This document shows positions 1 through 9,540 of a stretch of DNA of 64,000 nucleotides, in pieces (within the stretch, counting starts at the first letter, position 1; each line of letters starts with the position of its first letter). The notes below the pieces were generated by a model, which made no database searches, had not been told where the DNA came from, and saw only the letters and a list, made by a program, of their open reading frames with translations. The stretch comes from Lota lota (lineage: Eukaryota; Chordata; Actinopteri; Gadiformes; Lotidae), in the NCBI GenBank assembly GCA_026745465.1, contig JACYXH010000473.1, positions 5,295,191 to 5,359,190 of the forward strand, in the 5' to 3' direction. Both the position numbers and the translations under genes were made by a program.

Positions 1-63
1 TGAGTGATAAAAATGTGTTTGATTGAAACAGTGTGTATATCCAGCCTGCCGTTCTCTCCTCAG

Positions 64-205
64 CTCGCCATATGTGAGACGTGTGGGTCGCGGGGGAAGC
101 TCACTATGACTCTGCCCCTGCTGGGCTCGCCCAAACGCTTCTGCCGGCTCCAGTGTATGCTTACGTTCTGTTCTGCACAGACACCGGACTCGACGCCCAC
201 CAAGA
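64..205 (+). CDS. zmym4: ZMYM exon: last MYM-type zinc finger
   Basis: The acceptor is ctcctcag and the donor A|gtacgt; the exon leaves one base (phase 1). It encodes CETCGSRGKLTMTL followed by SPKRFCRLQC, the CxxC...FCxxxC spacing of a MYM finger that binds zinc. It is the first exon visible, so the gene is 5' partial here. Bases 1-63 are intron. Confidence 0.85.
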
Positions 206-3200
206 GTACGTTGTCGTATGCTCCGTTGGGTTTGTCCACACCTCCCTTTAATGTTTGTTCTAGTTTTTCTGACGCTTGTTGGTAACGTGCAAGTGAGTTT
301 CAACATATCATACTGAGATATGGATTTTAAATTTTGTGTCACAATACAACAATATCCATCCTGTGTGTACACATTTCATGTGCAAGAAACTTTAGGTTCA
401 CACAACCAGGTGACGGTGATTATTGATTTCAGTACAGCATAGTTGATCTCTTGGTGCACAACAACCTTCCCCCAGTATAGCTATTAACATGTAGACATTC
501 AACTGGGCTACACAGGGGATTACACAATGGAAAACAAGAGAAAAACATGCTGGTTAGGGCATGGACAGTTTGCCTCAGTTCTTATTTTAAGGAAGTGAAG
601 CCGTGTTTATCTTGCTGCTCTTCCTCATCGTCTTCCAGAATCCGAGGCTCCGGCGTCTTCAGAGTTGGTATCCACGCCGGTCATCGCAAACGTCATCTCC
701 CTGGCCAGCCGGACGTCCACGCAGCCCAACGCTGCACCAAATGTGGCTCGACAAGGTACATGCATAGACCTGAAGATCAAATGGCTTTTTGTAAACAATT
801 ATTTAAAGCTGTGTTCATATATGTGTGTGGCCACTGGGGGCTCACAATAAGCTCCAAAAGGGAATATCATCAAGGAAACTTTCCCATTCAGCAGTCCACC
901 ACTATCCTGATTCTGTGCTGCTCATTTCTTTACACCGTATGCTTTGTCCTTCAGTGTTTATAGTAAACCCTACAGGAGTACAGTTAGTTTCATCACCCTT
1001 AAACGGTTGAGTTAAAAAAAGAATTGTCATTCATACGAGTTGTTGTTTGTTAATATATTGTTGTGCTCAACTCACATAGGCACTATGCCAAGCCGTCAAA
1101 TGAAGAGCCTTGGAAATGTAAGCAAATTTTTTGTCATTTCTGGTCATTTTCGATTGTTCATAAAATCGCTATTAGACAAAAATCAACGTCACGTTATATT
1201 CTTTTTTTCTTTTGCGTTATTTCTGTCTCATGAGTGAAATTGCGTTGATTAGAACATCTGAAACTGAACAGGACTTTCACCTACGCTACTGCAGTTTGTA
1301 TATATTGGGTTTAATGTATTCTATAAAGTCTGTCCTGTAAACTCAATCATAATACCTAATGCAGTATAATGCAGAAATCGCTACTAACTAATTACAAGCT
1401 TTAGCCTGCTGTCCTTGGAATACTATTGATGCGTTGTTCCTACTTGTCTGTTAGGCCGGTACCCAGACAGACACGGTGAGGGTGCCTCCCCCTACCGTTA
1501 AGATTCTGAAGAACAAGGCCCTGCTGTGTCGACCAATGGTACAGCATCAGGGAACCACCTGCAAACCCGATATGGTCGACACTGAAGTGCAGACGGGTAA
1601 ACACACAGACACCGACACACTCACACACGCACGGATAAATAATAACCTTTATTTAAATGGCACCTTTCAAAACAAAGTGCTTTACATAAAGTGCAGCCGA
1701 CCGATAAGATAACCGATGTATAAAGTTTGATGGGATTCAAACGTATTTTCTGCAGATGAACCGATCAGGGTGATTGTGGTGCCGATTCCCGTCCCCGTGT
1801 ACGTCCCGGTACCCATGGCGATGTACAGCCAATACTGCCCCGCGCCCATGAGCATACCCCTGCCGGTAGGTTGAATCCCTACCCCAAACCACTGCTGTAT
1901 GCCTCACGTTGAATCTTTTCTCTATCCTCTCTTTGTTTAGACTCTTAACGCTGTATGATGAGTTGCCATTAACATTTTTACAAACATTTTAAAGACTACA
2001 AAGATATTACAAAACAATTTGTCAAACTAGTTTCTTTATTATTATTATTATTATTTTTTTTCATGGAGCTTGAGAATTGTTTTCGCTCCAATAATCATTG
2101 CGTGCTTGTTGAGTTTTCAGTGCTTGTGGACGCTTCTCAGCCTCCCTTGTAAATCTCTTTAGATTAAAGCCTGTTGAATGACGCAATTGAAAGATTATGA
2201 CCACCAGGATAAGATGAGATCAGACAGTACTTGCTCTATCCCAGGCAGGAAATTTGGGTGTCCCAACAAAAAGGTGATAGGACGGTAGTAGAATTAAGAT
2301 GAATACAAATTGAAAATGCTATGGCCCAGTTCCGTGTAAATAGTTAACTCACTCCTATCCCGACTATTACCATATCTACTACTCTGATTGTGTGTAGACA
2401 GACATATCTTCTGTATATCATTTTGCGGTTTTGTGTCAAATTCTTTTCTTATTTCTTCTTTATTCTACTACTGTCCTGTACTTGCTGTGGCATCCGAATT
2501 TCGCTTCTGGGATCAATGAAGCATCCCTCCTCTTTATACACATCATCTTTGTACACAATGAGGGCATTAGAAATGCAGATTGTGTGCGTGAGTCAGCAGA
2601 CCTCGGTACTTGTGTTCCCCAGCTCCCCGTGCCCATGATGCTGCCGGTGACCCTGGACAGCGCAGAGAGCGTGGTGGAGACCATCCGGCAGATCAAGGAC
2701 AAAATGCCCTCAGACCCCCTGGAGGCAGACCTCATCCTCATGGCCGAGATCGTGGCGGAGCAGGAGGAGAGGGAGGTGAAGGAGCAGCGGGAGGGCAGGG
2801 AGAGGGAGGGGAGGGACAGGGGGAGGGTGCTGGAGGAGAGGGAGAAGGGGAAGAAGAAGAAGGCGGAGAAGAGGACGAGAGCGGTGGAGCAGGAGAAGGA
2901 CGGGCTGGATCTGTTGAACGGTGAGGCCGGACTAGGGGTCGGATTGTAACCGTTGACCTTTTTTTACCTTGTTCATCTTTACTTGGAGTCATAGAGGAAT
3001 TGATGACGGAAAATGTTTGCCATGTTCGTCTTGTTTAGAATTTTGGAACAGTGATGATGGATGTATTAACCATACTTTACTGGGGTAAATTGGGGTAAAG
3101 AAAAACAAATGTCTGTTAAAATTTTTTTGGGGATTGTTATGGTGTTTTAATAAATATTGACCTACGTATTTGTGTGTCCTTCTCCCACTTAGAGTACATC

Positions 3201-6200
3201 AACAACTACAGCAGCGATCTAGACCCAGAGATTCCAGAGAGCCTTCTGGGCAGCTGGGAAGACTCCCCGTCCACTGTTGGTCTGCTGTCGGACAACCGGC
3301 CTTTGTCCAAGGAGAAGCCTCAGCCAATCACAGACATCCCTGTCGGGGGTTCATGCGAGCAGCCCATTGAGTGTCAACCACCAGAACCTCTTCCAATGGA
3401 CATTGAGGCGGACATGCCTGTTGGTATGTGGGGTTAGAGTTTGACGTAGGATCCAGACATAGGATAGGTTGATTGTGGGGGGACCATAGTAGCAACAAGG
3501 AGCTTATGTTGAGAGCAAGCCGAAGGTGAATGTTAACGATGTAGAGTTAAACTACCATTGTCCAAAATGGCTTCATAGGCATTCTTTATGTACGGAAATA
3601 AAAATGATTATTCTTAGTAGTTATCATATTCCCTTGTTGCCATTTTTGGAGATTTCACTCCGTAGCCGTCATCCTACCTCAAGAATTCCAGAGTTTCCCA
3701 CCTGGGATCATTCAAGGACTATCTTGACTAGCGCTCTTCCATCATTTGTGATGGAATATACATGTCCGGTCAGCTCTATCTCGGGCCTGATGGCTTTCCG
3801 TTGGTCGTCTGTAGAAACTCTGGAGCAGTTGGAGGCGGCCCGGTTAAACGAGACGAAGCAACCTGAGGCGAAGCGGCGCGCTGCTCCGACCAGACGACAG
3901 AGGAAAGCCCGGGAGAAGAAGAGGGTATGCCATGCTCCAGATGATATCGTTTAAAAACGTGCACACGTTTTTGACTTGATACAACATGGAGGAGAGACTA
4001 GCCCGTGGTTGGAGACGAGTCGTCTCTACATCTGTGCTCTCTGTGCCCCAGGGCCGCCAGACGGCCGAGGTGTCGGAGGCCAGCCGAGCCCCCAGACTGG
4101 AGAGCAAGTACGGCATCGACGCCTGGGAGAGATGGGTCCGCTGGAGGAAGACCCAGCCCGACCTGCAGACGCCGCGCATCCACTGTGAGTCGCCGTGGAA
4201 ACCACACAGAGCGGGTCCTGAATTGTAGCATTATCCCAGTCTTCCACAACGCAATTTCCAGGTCTCTTGCTTCCTATGAGCTGTGTACGCCCGTTTTCAG
4301 TCCCCGGAGCGAGAACAATAGGAACATTTTTGACAAATAAATCTTTAAATAATCCCCCTGCTTAGTACTCAAGAGTGATGGGAAGAAATAACCAGGAGCT
4401 CGATCGCTACCCTACTTAGGATATTCTCACAGTTGCTTACGACCAATCAAACGTATAACGTCCATGTGTCTCATGTTGTCGTAGCTCGTCCCCTAGAGTT
4501 GAAGGAGGACGTCCTGCACTGCACTACCACAGAGCTGAGCTACGGTCTCTGCCGCTTCGCCATTGAGGTGAAGAGACCCAACGGAGAGCCCTACCTGCCA
4601 GACAGCCTGTTCTACCTCTGCCTGGGCATCCAGCAGGTTAGCCACCTACACATACCGGGAGCGATGGGCATTTGAAGTCATTTCCACATTTGGGTAGTTT
4701 CATTAAAAAACATTTGGGAGTATTCTCCCCCAAAAAGTAATGAATATCTGTAACGCGCACTGCTAGCAAACAAGGTTATGCCACTGGCATGACCACCAGC
4801 AAACAAGGTTTGCTGGTGGTCAGCCTCTGCCTGTTTTAATGTGCAAATTGATTGAGCATCAAACTCAAATTTGTATTACAACTAGACTTATGTCACATAA
4901 AGTTGAGACACCAGACTTGTCTAATGCCTACATTAAAAAAGCAAATGCTATCCTGGACATAGAATTTATTTTGTGTCTGCCTCTACAGTGCCCATAGTCG
5001 TAGGCCACAACACCTAACCCTGTCTATTCCTGCAGCACCTGTTTGAGAACAGTCGCGTTGAGAACATCTTCACAGACGTGTTCTACAGCAAATTCTCCAT
5101 GGAGATCACCAAACTGCTGAAGGACTTCAAGCCTTCGATATCACGCAGCGGTACGAAGGAAACTCCTCACTTTTTACTCTATTTGTAATCCAAAAACCTG
5201 CATGACATATGGGGGGTTAGGGTCAGCATAATCTCAGGTCCAACAGTCCTACTATGTAATAGCAGAAATTCTGGGGGGAAACGGCGCAAGGCGGGCATGG
5301 TTTTACCACCTATACTAATACTCCTGGTGTCCTCCAGGTTACATCCACTCGCGGGTGGAGGAAGAGTACCTGTGGGAATGCAAGCAGCTGGGGGCGTACT
5401 CCCCCATTGTGCTGCTCAACACGCTGCTCTTCTTCTGCTCCAAGTTCCTGGGCTTCACCACCGTGCGGCAGCATCACCGCCTCTCCTTCGCACACTTCAT
5501 GCGCTGCTCGCGCAACAACCCCGACAACACCAAGACCATCTTCCTGCGCTTTTACCCGCCCGCAGACATCTCCAGTTCCATGAAGTATCCACCGGGAGGT
5601 AAGGAAATCGGTAGAGCATAGTATGGCAATATTTTGCGTGCCAATGTGTTGTGTTGATGTTCGGATTTTTGTTATTCAGCCCTCCGAAAAGGCTCACCAG
5701 GAAGCACGCAATGTCATAACTCGTGTTTTGTCCTTAATTTTATTTTAAATCAAATGACCACAGGTCATAAACCTGAAATACAACAAACAATGACAATACA
5801 TTATTCAAATATATAATATAATAATAATGTAAATAACGAAAACAAATAAGCCTGCAACATCGTTACCACCGCCACCAGAAACCAGCCGAGTGCTTTGAAC
5901 AATTAGCACAAGACACTCGCTAGGTGTGTTGCTCTCGGCTAACTTCCACCGACACAGTGAGGCAAACGTTCAGTACTTAAATATACAAGTGACCCAAACA
6001 TTAATAATTGACTGTGTGAATAGTTCCATACCAACGGGCTGTGCTCCTGATGCTTGTTTGCCTTGGAATGATTACCAGGTGCCGTAATTTTAGTCGTGAA
6101 GCTGCGCATGCGCACATAACGTAACATGTCTAAAGAACTTAAAGAAATCACTCGTTCTCCATTTAATTAAACAGAGACCAATTTGCTTCTCTTTTTTAAT

Positions 6201-7461
6201 TCTATTTACATTCTGAGCTAGAAGTCTCAACAGTTGATGTGTTGATACACAGATGCCAAGTAGTGATTTTCTGTTTTTCTTTTTCATGATTGGAATTATA
6301 ATTTGCAATTTACAATCGCTAATACTAAAATAGTGTCTTTATCAGAGAATATCTCTGATAAGATTCTTCACTCAGGTAACCGTTGGTGTGATCTCCTTAA
6401 CGTGTGTGTGTGTTCCAGACACGGATGCCACGGCTGCCAAGCGGAGTCGGCAGGACGAAGACCAGATGCTGGACATGGTGGAGAACCAGGAGAACCCCCT
6501 GCGCTGCCCAGTCCGCCTCTACGAGTTCTACCTCTCTAAGTGGTGAGGACAGCTGGCCCGTGGGGTTCTGTTGGGGAAACCCCTCAAGCTATTGTTTAGA
6601 TCAGTGCTTCTCAAACTGTAAGATATTTAGAGGGGGTACCCCTTTTACCAGCACAAAACTGAATACAATGAGGTGTAAACATGAATCTTAAATGGGTGGT
6701 GCAAATACTTTTGGTGAGAAACATGTTGTGCTTCACTTATTCAGATTAACTTAATTTCATTACGGTGGTATTCCAATTAAACTAATTTGATTTCGGTAGC
6801 ATGATTTTACAATTGTTCATAACAAATATTAAAGTAGACAAAAAATACATTTTTGGAATCGTCAAAGTACCCGCGGCAATCCTTCAAAGTTCCCTCCTTG
6901 GAGTAACACTGGTATGTATCTGAAATCACTGTTAAATGACTAAATAGTATCTGCTAGTGTAGAGTGGTAGTCCGCTACTGCCATCCGATGTGGGGCTCTG
7001 TTCAGAACCGATAAGGTGTTTCACTTCCTTTATTGACTGCAGCCCTGATTAAGGAACAAAAAAAAACGAGTGCATGGCTCACTAATGTCCTCTGTCTTTC
7101 TCTCTCCTTCTCTGTGTATGTCTCTCTCTGACTTGCTCTCTCTCGCTCTGTCCCCGTCTCTGACTCGTTCGTCTCGCTCGACCCCTCGCTTTGTCTCTCT
7201 CCCAGCTCGGAGACGGTCAAGCAGCGCAGCAACGTCTTCTACCTCCGCCCGGAGCGCAGCTGCGTGCCCAACAGCCCCCTGTGGTTCTCTGGTACCCCCC
7301 TGGACGACACCACCCTGGGGGGCATGCTCACACGCATCCTCAGCGTGCGAGAGATGCACCTCCAGGCCCCCTCAGTCGCTGCTACCGCCGCCACCCCCAC
7401 CGCCGCCCCCACCGCCAAAGAGAAAGACCCGCTGTACACCCCCCACGGAGACCAGGGTTGA
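64..7461 (+). CDS. zmym4: Zinc finger MYM-type protein, ZMYM4-like (3' part, 14 exons)
   Basis: Exons: 64-205, 639-755, 1080-1117, 1455-1596, 1756-1865, 2623-2920, 3193-3423, 3815-3924, 4052-4184, 4485-4636, 5036-5150, 5338-5598, 6419-6542, 7206-7461. They total 2,229 bases, or 742 residues plus stop, and all junctions keep frame. Upstream exons lie outside the window. The product is a nuclear protein of the ZMYM2/3/4 family, whose members act in chromatin and co-repressor complexes. The visible part holds the last MYM-type zinc finger, a Val/Pro linker, charged linkers, and the family's C-terminal domain (DUF3504 type), which is derived from a Crypton tyrosine recombinase. Telltale strings are EEEYLWECKQLGAYSPIVLL and NPLRCPVRLYEFYLSK. 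The last two exons match my memory of human ZMYM4 better than ZMYM2, but ZMYM3 is not excluded. Family confidence is very high; paralogue confidence is moderate. Confidence 0.9.
639..755 (+). CDS. zmym4: ZMYM exon: Ser/Ala/Asn linker
   Basis: The acceptor cgtcttccag and donor G|gtacat keep phase 1 at both ends. The peptide (ELVSTPVIANVISLASRTST) has no recognisable fold. ZMYM proteins carry a similar Ser/Thr-rich stretch after the fingers. The exon is accepted because it joins the fingers to the downstream exons in frame. Confidence 0.8.
1080..1117 (+). CDS. zmym4: ZMYM small 38-bp exon
   Basis: This 38-bp exon has acceptor cacatag and donor gtaagc and encodes GTMPSRQMKSLGN. It converts phase 1 to phase 0, exactly what the next exon needs. 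Its short size means the call rests on splice sites and phase only. Confidence 0.7.
1118..1454 (+). other. ZMYM intron (337 bp)
   Basis: AT-rich intron with no open structure or repeat of note. Confidence 0.7.
1455..1596 (+). CDS. zmym4: ZMYM exon: TQTD...PTVKILKNKA
   Basis: It encodes AGTQTDTVRVPPPTVKILKN and ends in DTEVQT. The family has this 'QTD' and 'KILKNKAL' type linker just before the Val/Pro segment. The acceptor is ctgttag. The donor G|gtaaac leaves one base, which completes an Asp codon with the next exon. Confidence 0.88.
1756..1865 (+). CDS. zmym4: ZMYM exon: Val/Pro-rich segment
   Basis: It encodes IRVIVVPIPVPVYVPVPMAM, the characteristic VPxPVPVYxPVP segment shared by ZMYM2, 3 and 4. 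The acceptor is ttctgcag and the donor CCG|gtaggt (phase 0). Confidence 0.93.
1866..2622 (+). other. ZMYM intron (757 bp)
   Basis: It contains a short (TTA)n tract near 2,036-2,056 and otherwise unremarkable AT-rich sequence. The open frame running into the next exon here lacks coding character. Confidence 0.7.
2623..2920 (+). CDS. zmym4: ZMYM exon: LDSAE...EADLILMAE and charged helix
   Basis: It begins LPVPMMLPVTLDSAESVVET, continues with PSDPLEADLILMAEIVAE, and then becomes an Arg/Glu/Lys-rich single-helix-like stretch. The first half is strongly conserved in ZMYM2/3/4 and the charged tail is variable. The acceptor is tgttccccag and the donor G|gtgagg. Confidence 0.93.
3193..3423 (+). CDS. 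zmym4: ZMYM exon: acidic linker
   Basis: It encodes EYINNYSSDLDPEIPESLLG and ends EPLPMDIEADMPV, an acidic linker before the recombinase-like domain. The acceptor is cccacttag and the donor G|gtatgt. Phase 1 at both ends fits both neighbours. Confidence 0.85.
3815..3924 (+). CDS. zmym4: ZMYM exon: basic segment
   Basis: It encodes ETLEQLEAARLNETKQPEAK followed by RRAAPTRRQRKAREKKR. The basic end could serve as a nuclear localisation signal (inference). The acceptor is gtctgtag and the donor AGG|gtatgc, taking phase 1 to 0. Confidence 0.82.
4052..4184 (+). CDS. zmym4: ZMYM exon: start of recombinase-derived domain
   Basis: It encodes LESKYGIDAWERWVRWRKTQ. The YGxxAWxxWV motif marks the start of the C-terminal Crypton-derived domain in ZMYM2/3/4. 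The acceptor is gtgccccag and the donor T|gtgagt. Confidence 0.92.
4485..4636 (+). CDS. zmym4: ZMYM exon: recombinase-derived domain, part 2
   Basis: It encodes RPLELKEDVLHCTTTELSYG and RRPNGE-type and LFYLCLGIQQ motifs, conserved throughout the family. The acceptor is tgtcgtag and the donor CAG|gttagc (phase 0). Confidence 0.95.
4790..4822. repeat. Perfect 15-bp hairpin in ZMYM intron
   Basis: Arms 4,790-4,804 and 4,808-4,822 are perfect reverse complements around a 3-base loop. A direct copy of agcaaacaaggtt also sits at about 4,764-4,776. The loop is too short for a typical miRNA precursor. It is most likely a foldback repeat remnant. Confidence 0.85.
5036..5150 (+). CDS. zmym4: ZMYM exon: recombinase-derived domain, part 3
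   Basis: It encodes HLFENSRVENIFTDVFYSKF and then the LLKDFKPSI helix. The acceptor is ttcctgcag and the donor G|gtacga. Confidence 0.95.
5338..5598 (+). CDS. zmym4: ZMYM exon: recombinase-derived domain core
   Basis: It encodes SRVEEEYLWECKQLGAYSPI and FAHFMRCSRNNPDNTKTIFL, the most conserved block of the domain. The tyrosine-recombinase catalytic set is not expected to be intact in this domesticated family, and none is claimed. The acceptor is gtcctccag and the donor G|gtaagg. Confidence 0.96.
5599..6418 (+). other. ZMYM intron (820 bp)
   Basis: AT-rich intron; no repeat or exon candidate recognised. Confidence 0.6.
6419..6542 (+). CDS. zmym4: ZMYM exon: NPLRCPVRLYEFYLSK
   Basis: It encodes an acidic linker and then NPLRCPVRLYEFYLSK, near-invariant in the family. 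The donor TG|gtgagg leaves two bases, and the next exon supplies C to give Cys. The acceptor is gtgttccag. Confidence 0.95.
6543..7205 (+). other. ZMYM last intron (663 bp)
   Basis: It ends in a long CT-rich stretch (about 7,085-7,205) that acts as a polypyrimidine tract. I saw nothing else. Confidence 0.6.
7206..7461 (+). CDS. zmym4: ZMYM terminal coding exon
   Basis: It encodes VKQRSNVFYLRPERSCVPNS and MLTRILSVREM, then an Ala/Thr/Pro-rich tail ending in TGA. Up to VREM it matches what I recall of ZMYM4. The Ala/Thr/Pro tail replaces the acidic end of the human protein and looks lineage-specific. The acceptor is tctctcccag. Confidence 0.93.
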
Positions 7462-7621
7462 GGAGGAAGACGGAGGCTATGGTTGAGGAAGAGCAGGACG
7501 GATAGACAGAGGGTTTGGACTCACGTTTAAAGAGACATTGAGTGCGATCTGTGATTTCACTAAAGAAAAACGTTGAAAACTCCCCTGCTATGTGATGCGT
7601 TTAAAAGAAAAATAGACAAGA

Positions 7622-7627
7622 AATAAA
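7622..7627 (+). terminator. ZMYM poly(A) signal AATAAA
   Basis: This is the first canonical hexamer after the ZMYM stop codon. Usage is not proven from sequence alone. Confidence 0.5.
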
Positions 7628-8373
7628 TTATGATGTCTGGTATATATTTCTATAAGCAAACTACTCCCCCCATCCCGCCCTCCCAAGCAGGTCTACTGTG
7701 TGGACTGAAAAGGAAGTCGCAGATGATTAGTGGTGGTGGGACTCGGCTGTATAGCGACAATACTCAATTATGCTCCAAATGGGTGATTTGTGTGTTTTCG
7801 TCTTGTAATGGTCGTTCCAGAGGTGTCCTTTGTGTCTTGTTGAATGTTTCTTCTGTCAGTCGATGATTTATAAAAGAAATCCCTTTTTTTAATTAATGCT
7901 TGAAGAACAATATCTGTTGATTCTTGAACAATTGTTCGGCATAAATGTTCTATCAAATACAAATTTGGGGGACTTTAAAGTTACCCAATTCAGTCATGCA
8001 CCTTGTAACTTTAACCTCAATAATCATATTTCACACGCCGATTGAAACAATTATGTCAGTATTTTAACAATATACAATGTGATGCATATATCTCATATGT
8101 ACAGAGAAAGATAATCTAGACTTTCAGTCTTCCCGTGTTTGATTTTTATATATTATGGGTTATATTATGGATTATTTTTATGCTCTTCCATTTTGTATTA
8201 AAAAACTGCAGAAATCAGTCTGGTATTACTTGATTAGAACACTTTCAATCCTTGTATTTATATATTACTGCAGACTTCTGGATTTAGCCAGGTAAGATGC
8301 CGAGGTTGGGTATTAAACCCAGCACATTCTGGCTGCGTTCGGCCACGTGAATGCCGCTACAATGTCTGGTTCC

Positions 8374-8485
8374 GGAGCAGGTAGCTCAGTTGGTCAGAGC
8401 ATCGACCCAACAACGATTGTTGTGGGCCGTGACATCATATAGCAAGACATGGGTTCATGCGGCAAAGGCCAATCATCGGCCACGA
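8374..8485 (+). repeat. tRNA-like SINE head upstream of CYP51
   Basis: Bases 8,381-8,400 (gtagctcagttggtcagagc) match a tRNA D-arm/box A. A weak box-B-like ggttcatgcgg follows near 8,451. The acceptor stem and anticodon arm do not fold, so this is a degenerate tRNA-derived element rather than a tRNA gene. It sits about 330 bases before the CYP51 start codon. Confidence 0.7.
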
Positions 8486-8728
8486 CAGGTAGCGGTTGTA
8501 TGCCCGACACACCGCCAACAACCAATCAAATAGTTCGGAGAGTCAGGCGGGGGCAGGATTTCAAGTGACCGGGTATACATCCCAGGGCAACAATACGAAC
8601 TGTGCCGTAGTGGACTTGGAAGTTGCATCTGACGGCTATATTTACGTGGCGTTGATGTAATCGGAGCCATAACAAGCCACAATTTCGTTGAATTGGAGTG
8701 TGGGGGAAATTGGTCTAACGGAATCGCA

Positions 8729-8884
8729 ATGGCAGCGCCTTTGTATAAAATGTTCTTCGGGGACACCGTGGGGAAGATGAGCGACAATTTGACATCAGTG
8801 TTTCTGGCGGCCTCTGTGATCACTCTGGCACTGGGATACCTTTCTAAGATAATGCTGCAGCAGTCGTCTTCCAACAGTGACGTG
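8729..8884 (+). CDS. cyp51: CYP51 exon 1: start and membrane anchor
   Basis: The ATG at 8,729 (gcaATGg) opens [20 protein letters not shown], then a hydrophobic helix [16 protein letters not shown] that anchors the enzyme in the ER. The donor is GTG|gtgagt (phase 0). A second in-frame Met is at residue 8. Confidence 0.93.
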
Positions 8885-9497
8885 GTGAGTTGGAGATTCA
8901 AAGCAGAAATCTGTATGCCATGTAACCAACGCAATGACAACTTTCGAAAAACACTGAAGCTTGTCAAATGACGTATTCATTTGGGACTTGTGCTGTGTCC
9001 GTGAAATGGGCATTTTTAGAAGCTCGATTCAATTATCTTTTTCTTAATACTGTTTTTAGAGATACCCGCCTTACATCCCCTCTCGTATTCCGTTCCTTGG
9101 ACAAGCGGTGGCATTCGGCAAAAGCCCGATTGAATTCCTTGAAAACGCATATGAAAAAGTAAGTGAACCTGTTCAAGGCCATGGCAATACGTTTTCCGTC
9201 CACTATTCTGAAGGGGACTCTGTCATTAACCCACTTGATTATGTTTCTCGTCCATCCACAGTACGGGCCTGTGGTCAGTTTCACCATGGTGGGGAAAACG
9301 TTCACATTCCTGATGGGAAGCGACGCCGCCGCTCTGATGTTCAACAGCAAGAACGAGGACCTCAGCGCCGAAGACGTCTACTCCAAGATCACCACCCCGG
9401 TGTTCGGCAAGGGGGTGGCCTACGATGTCCCCAACCCTGTGAGTCAAATGGACCTTAACACAGCAATTTATTCTGTGTGTGTGTGTGTGTGTGTGTG

Positions 9498-9540
<43 letters not shown>

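Larger units (their letters stand above)
7462..8728. other. ZMYM 3' UTR and intergenic region to CYP51
   Basis: The ZMYM 3' UTR starts here. The first AATAAA is at 7,622-7,627, about 160 bases after the stop, and later AT-rich sequence may hold further poly(A) sites. The right half carries SINE-like tRNA fragments (near 8,290-8,480) and then the CYP51 5' flank. A GC box (GGCGGGGGC) is near 8,546-8,555. I found no convincing TATA box or sterol regulatory element by eye. Confidence 0.6.

Noticed and set aside
2610-2992. Gly/Glu- and Pro/Ser-rich alternate frames over a ZMYM exon
   Set aside because: Shadows of the charged ZMYM coding segment; only frame 1 joins neighbouring exons.
8375-8446. 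Possible tRNA gene
   Set aside because: Only box A is good. The acceptor stem, anticodon arm and T-arm do not pair, so it is called a SINE relic.
8693-8728. Upstream extension of the CYP51 reading frame
   Set aside because: The extension opens with TTG, not ATG. The ATG at 8,729 gives the expected N-terminus.
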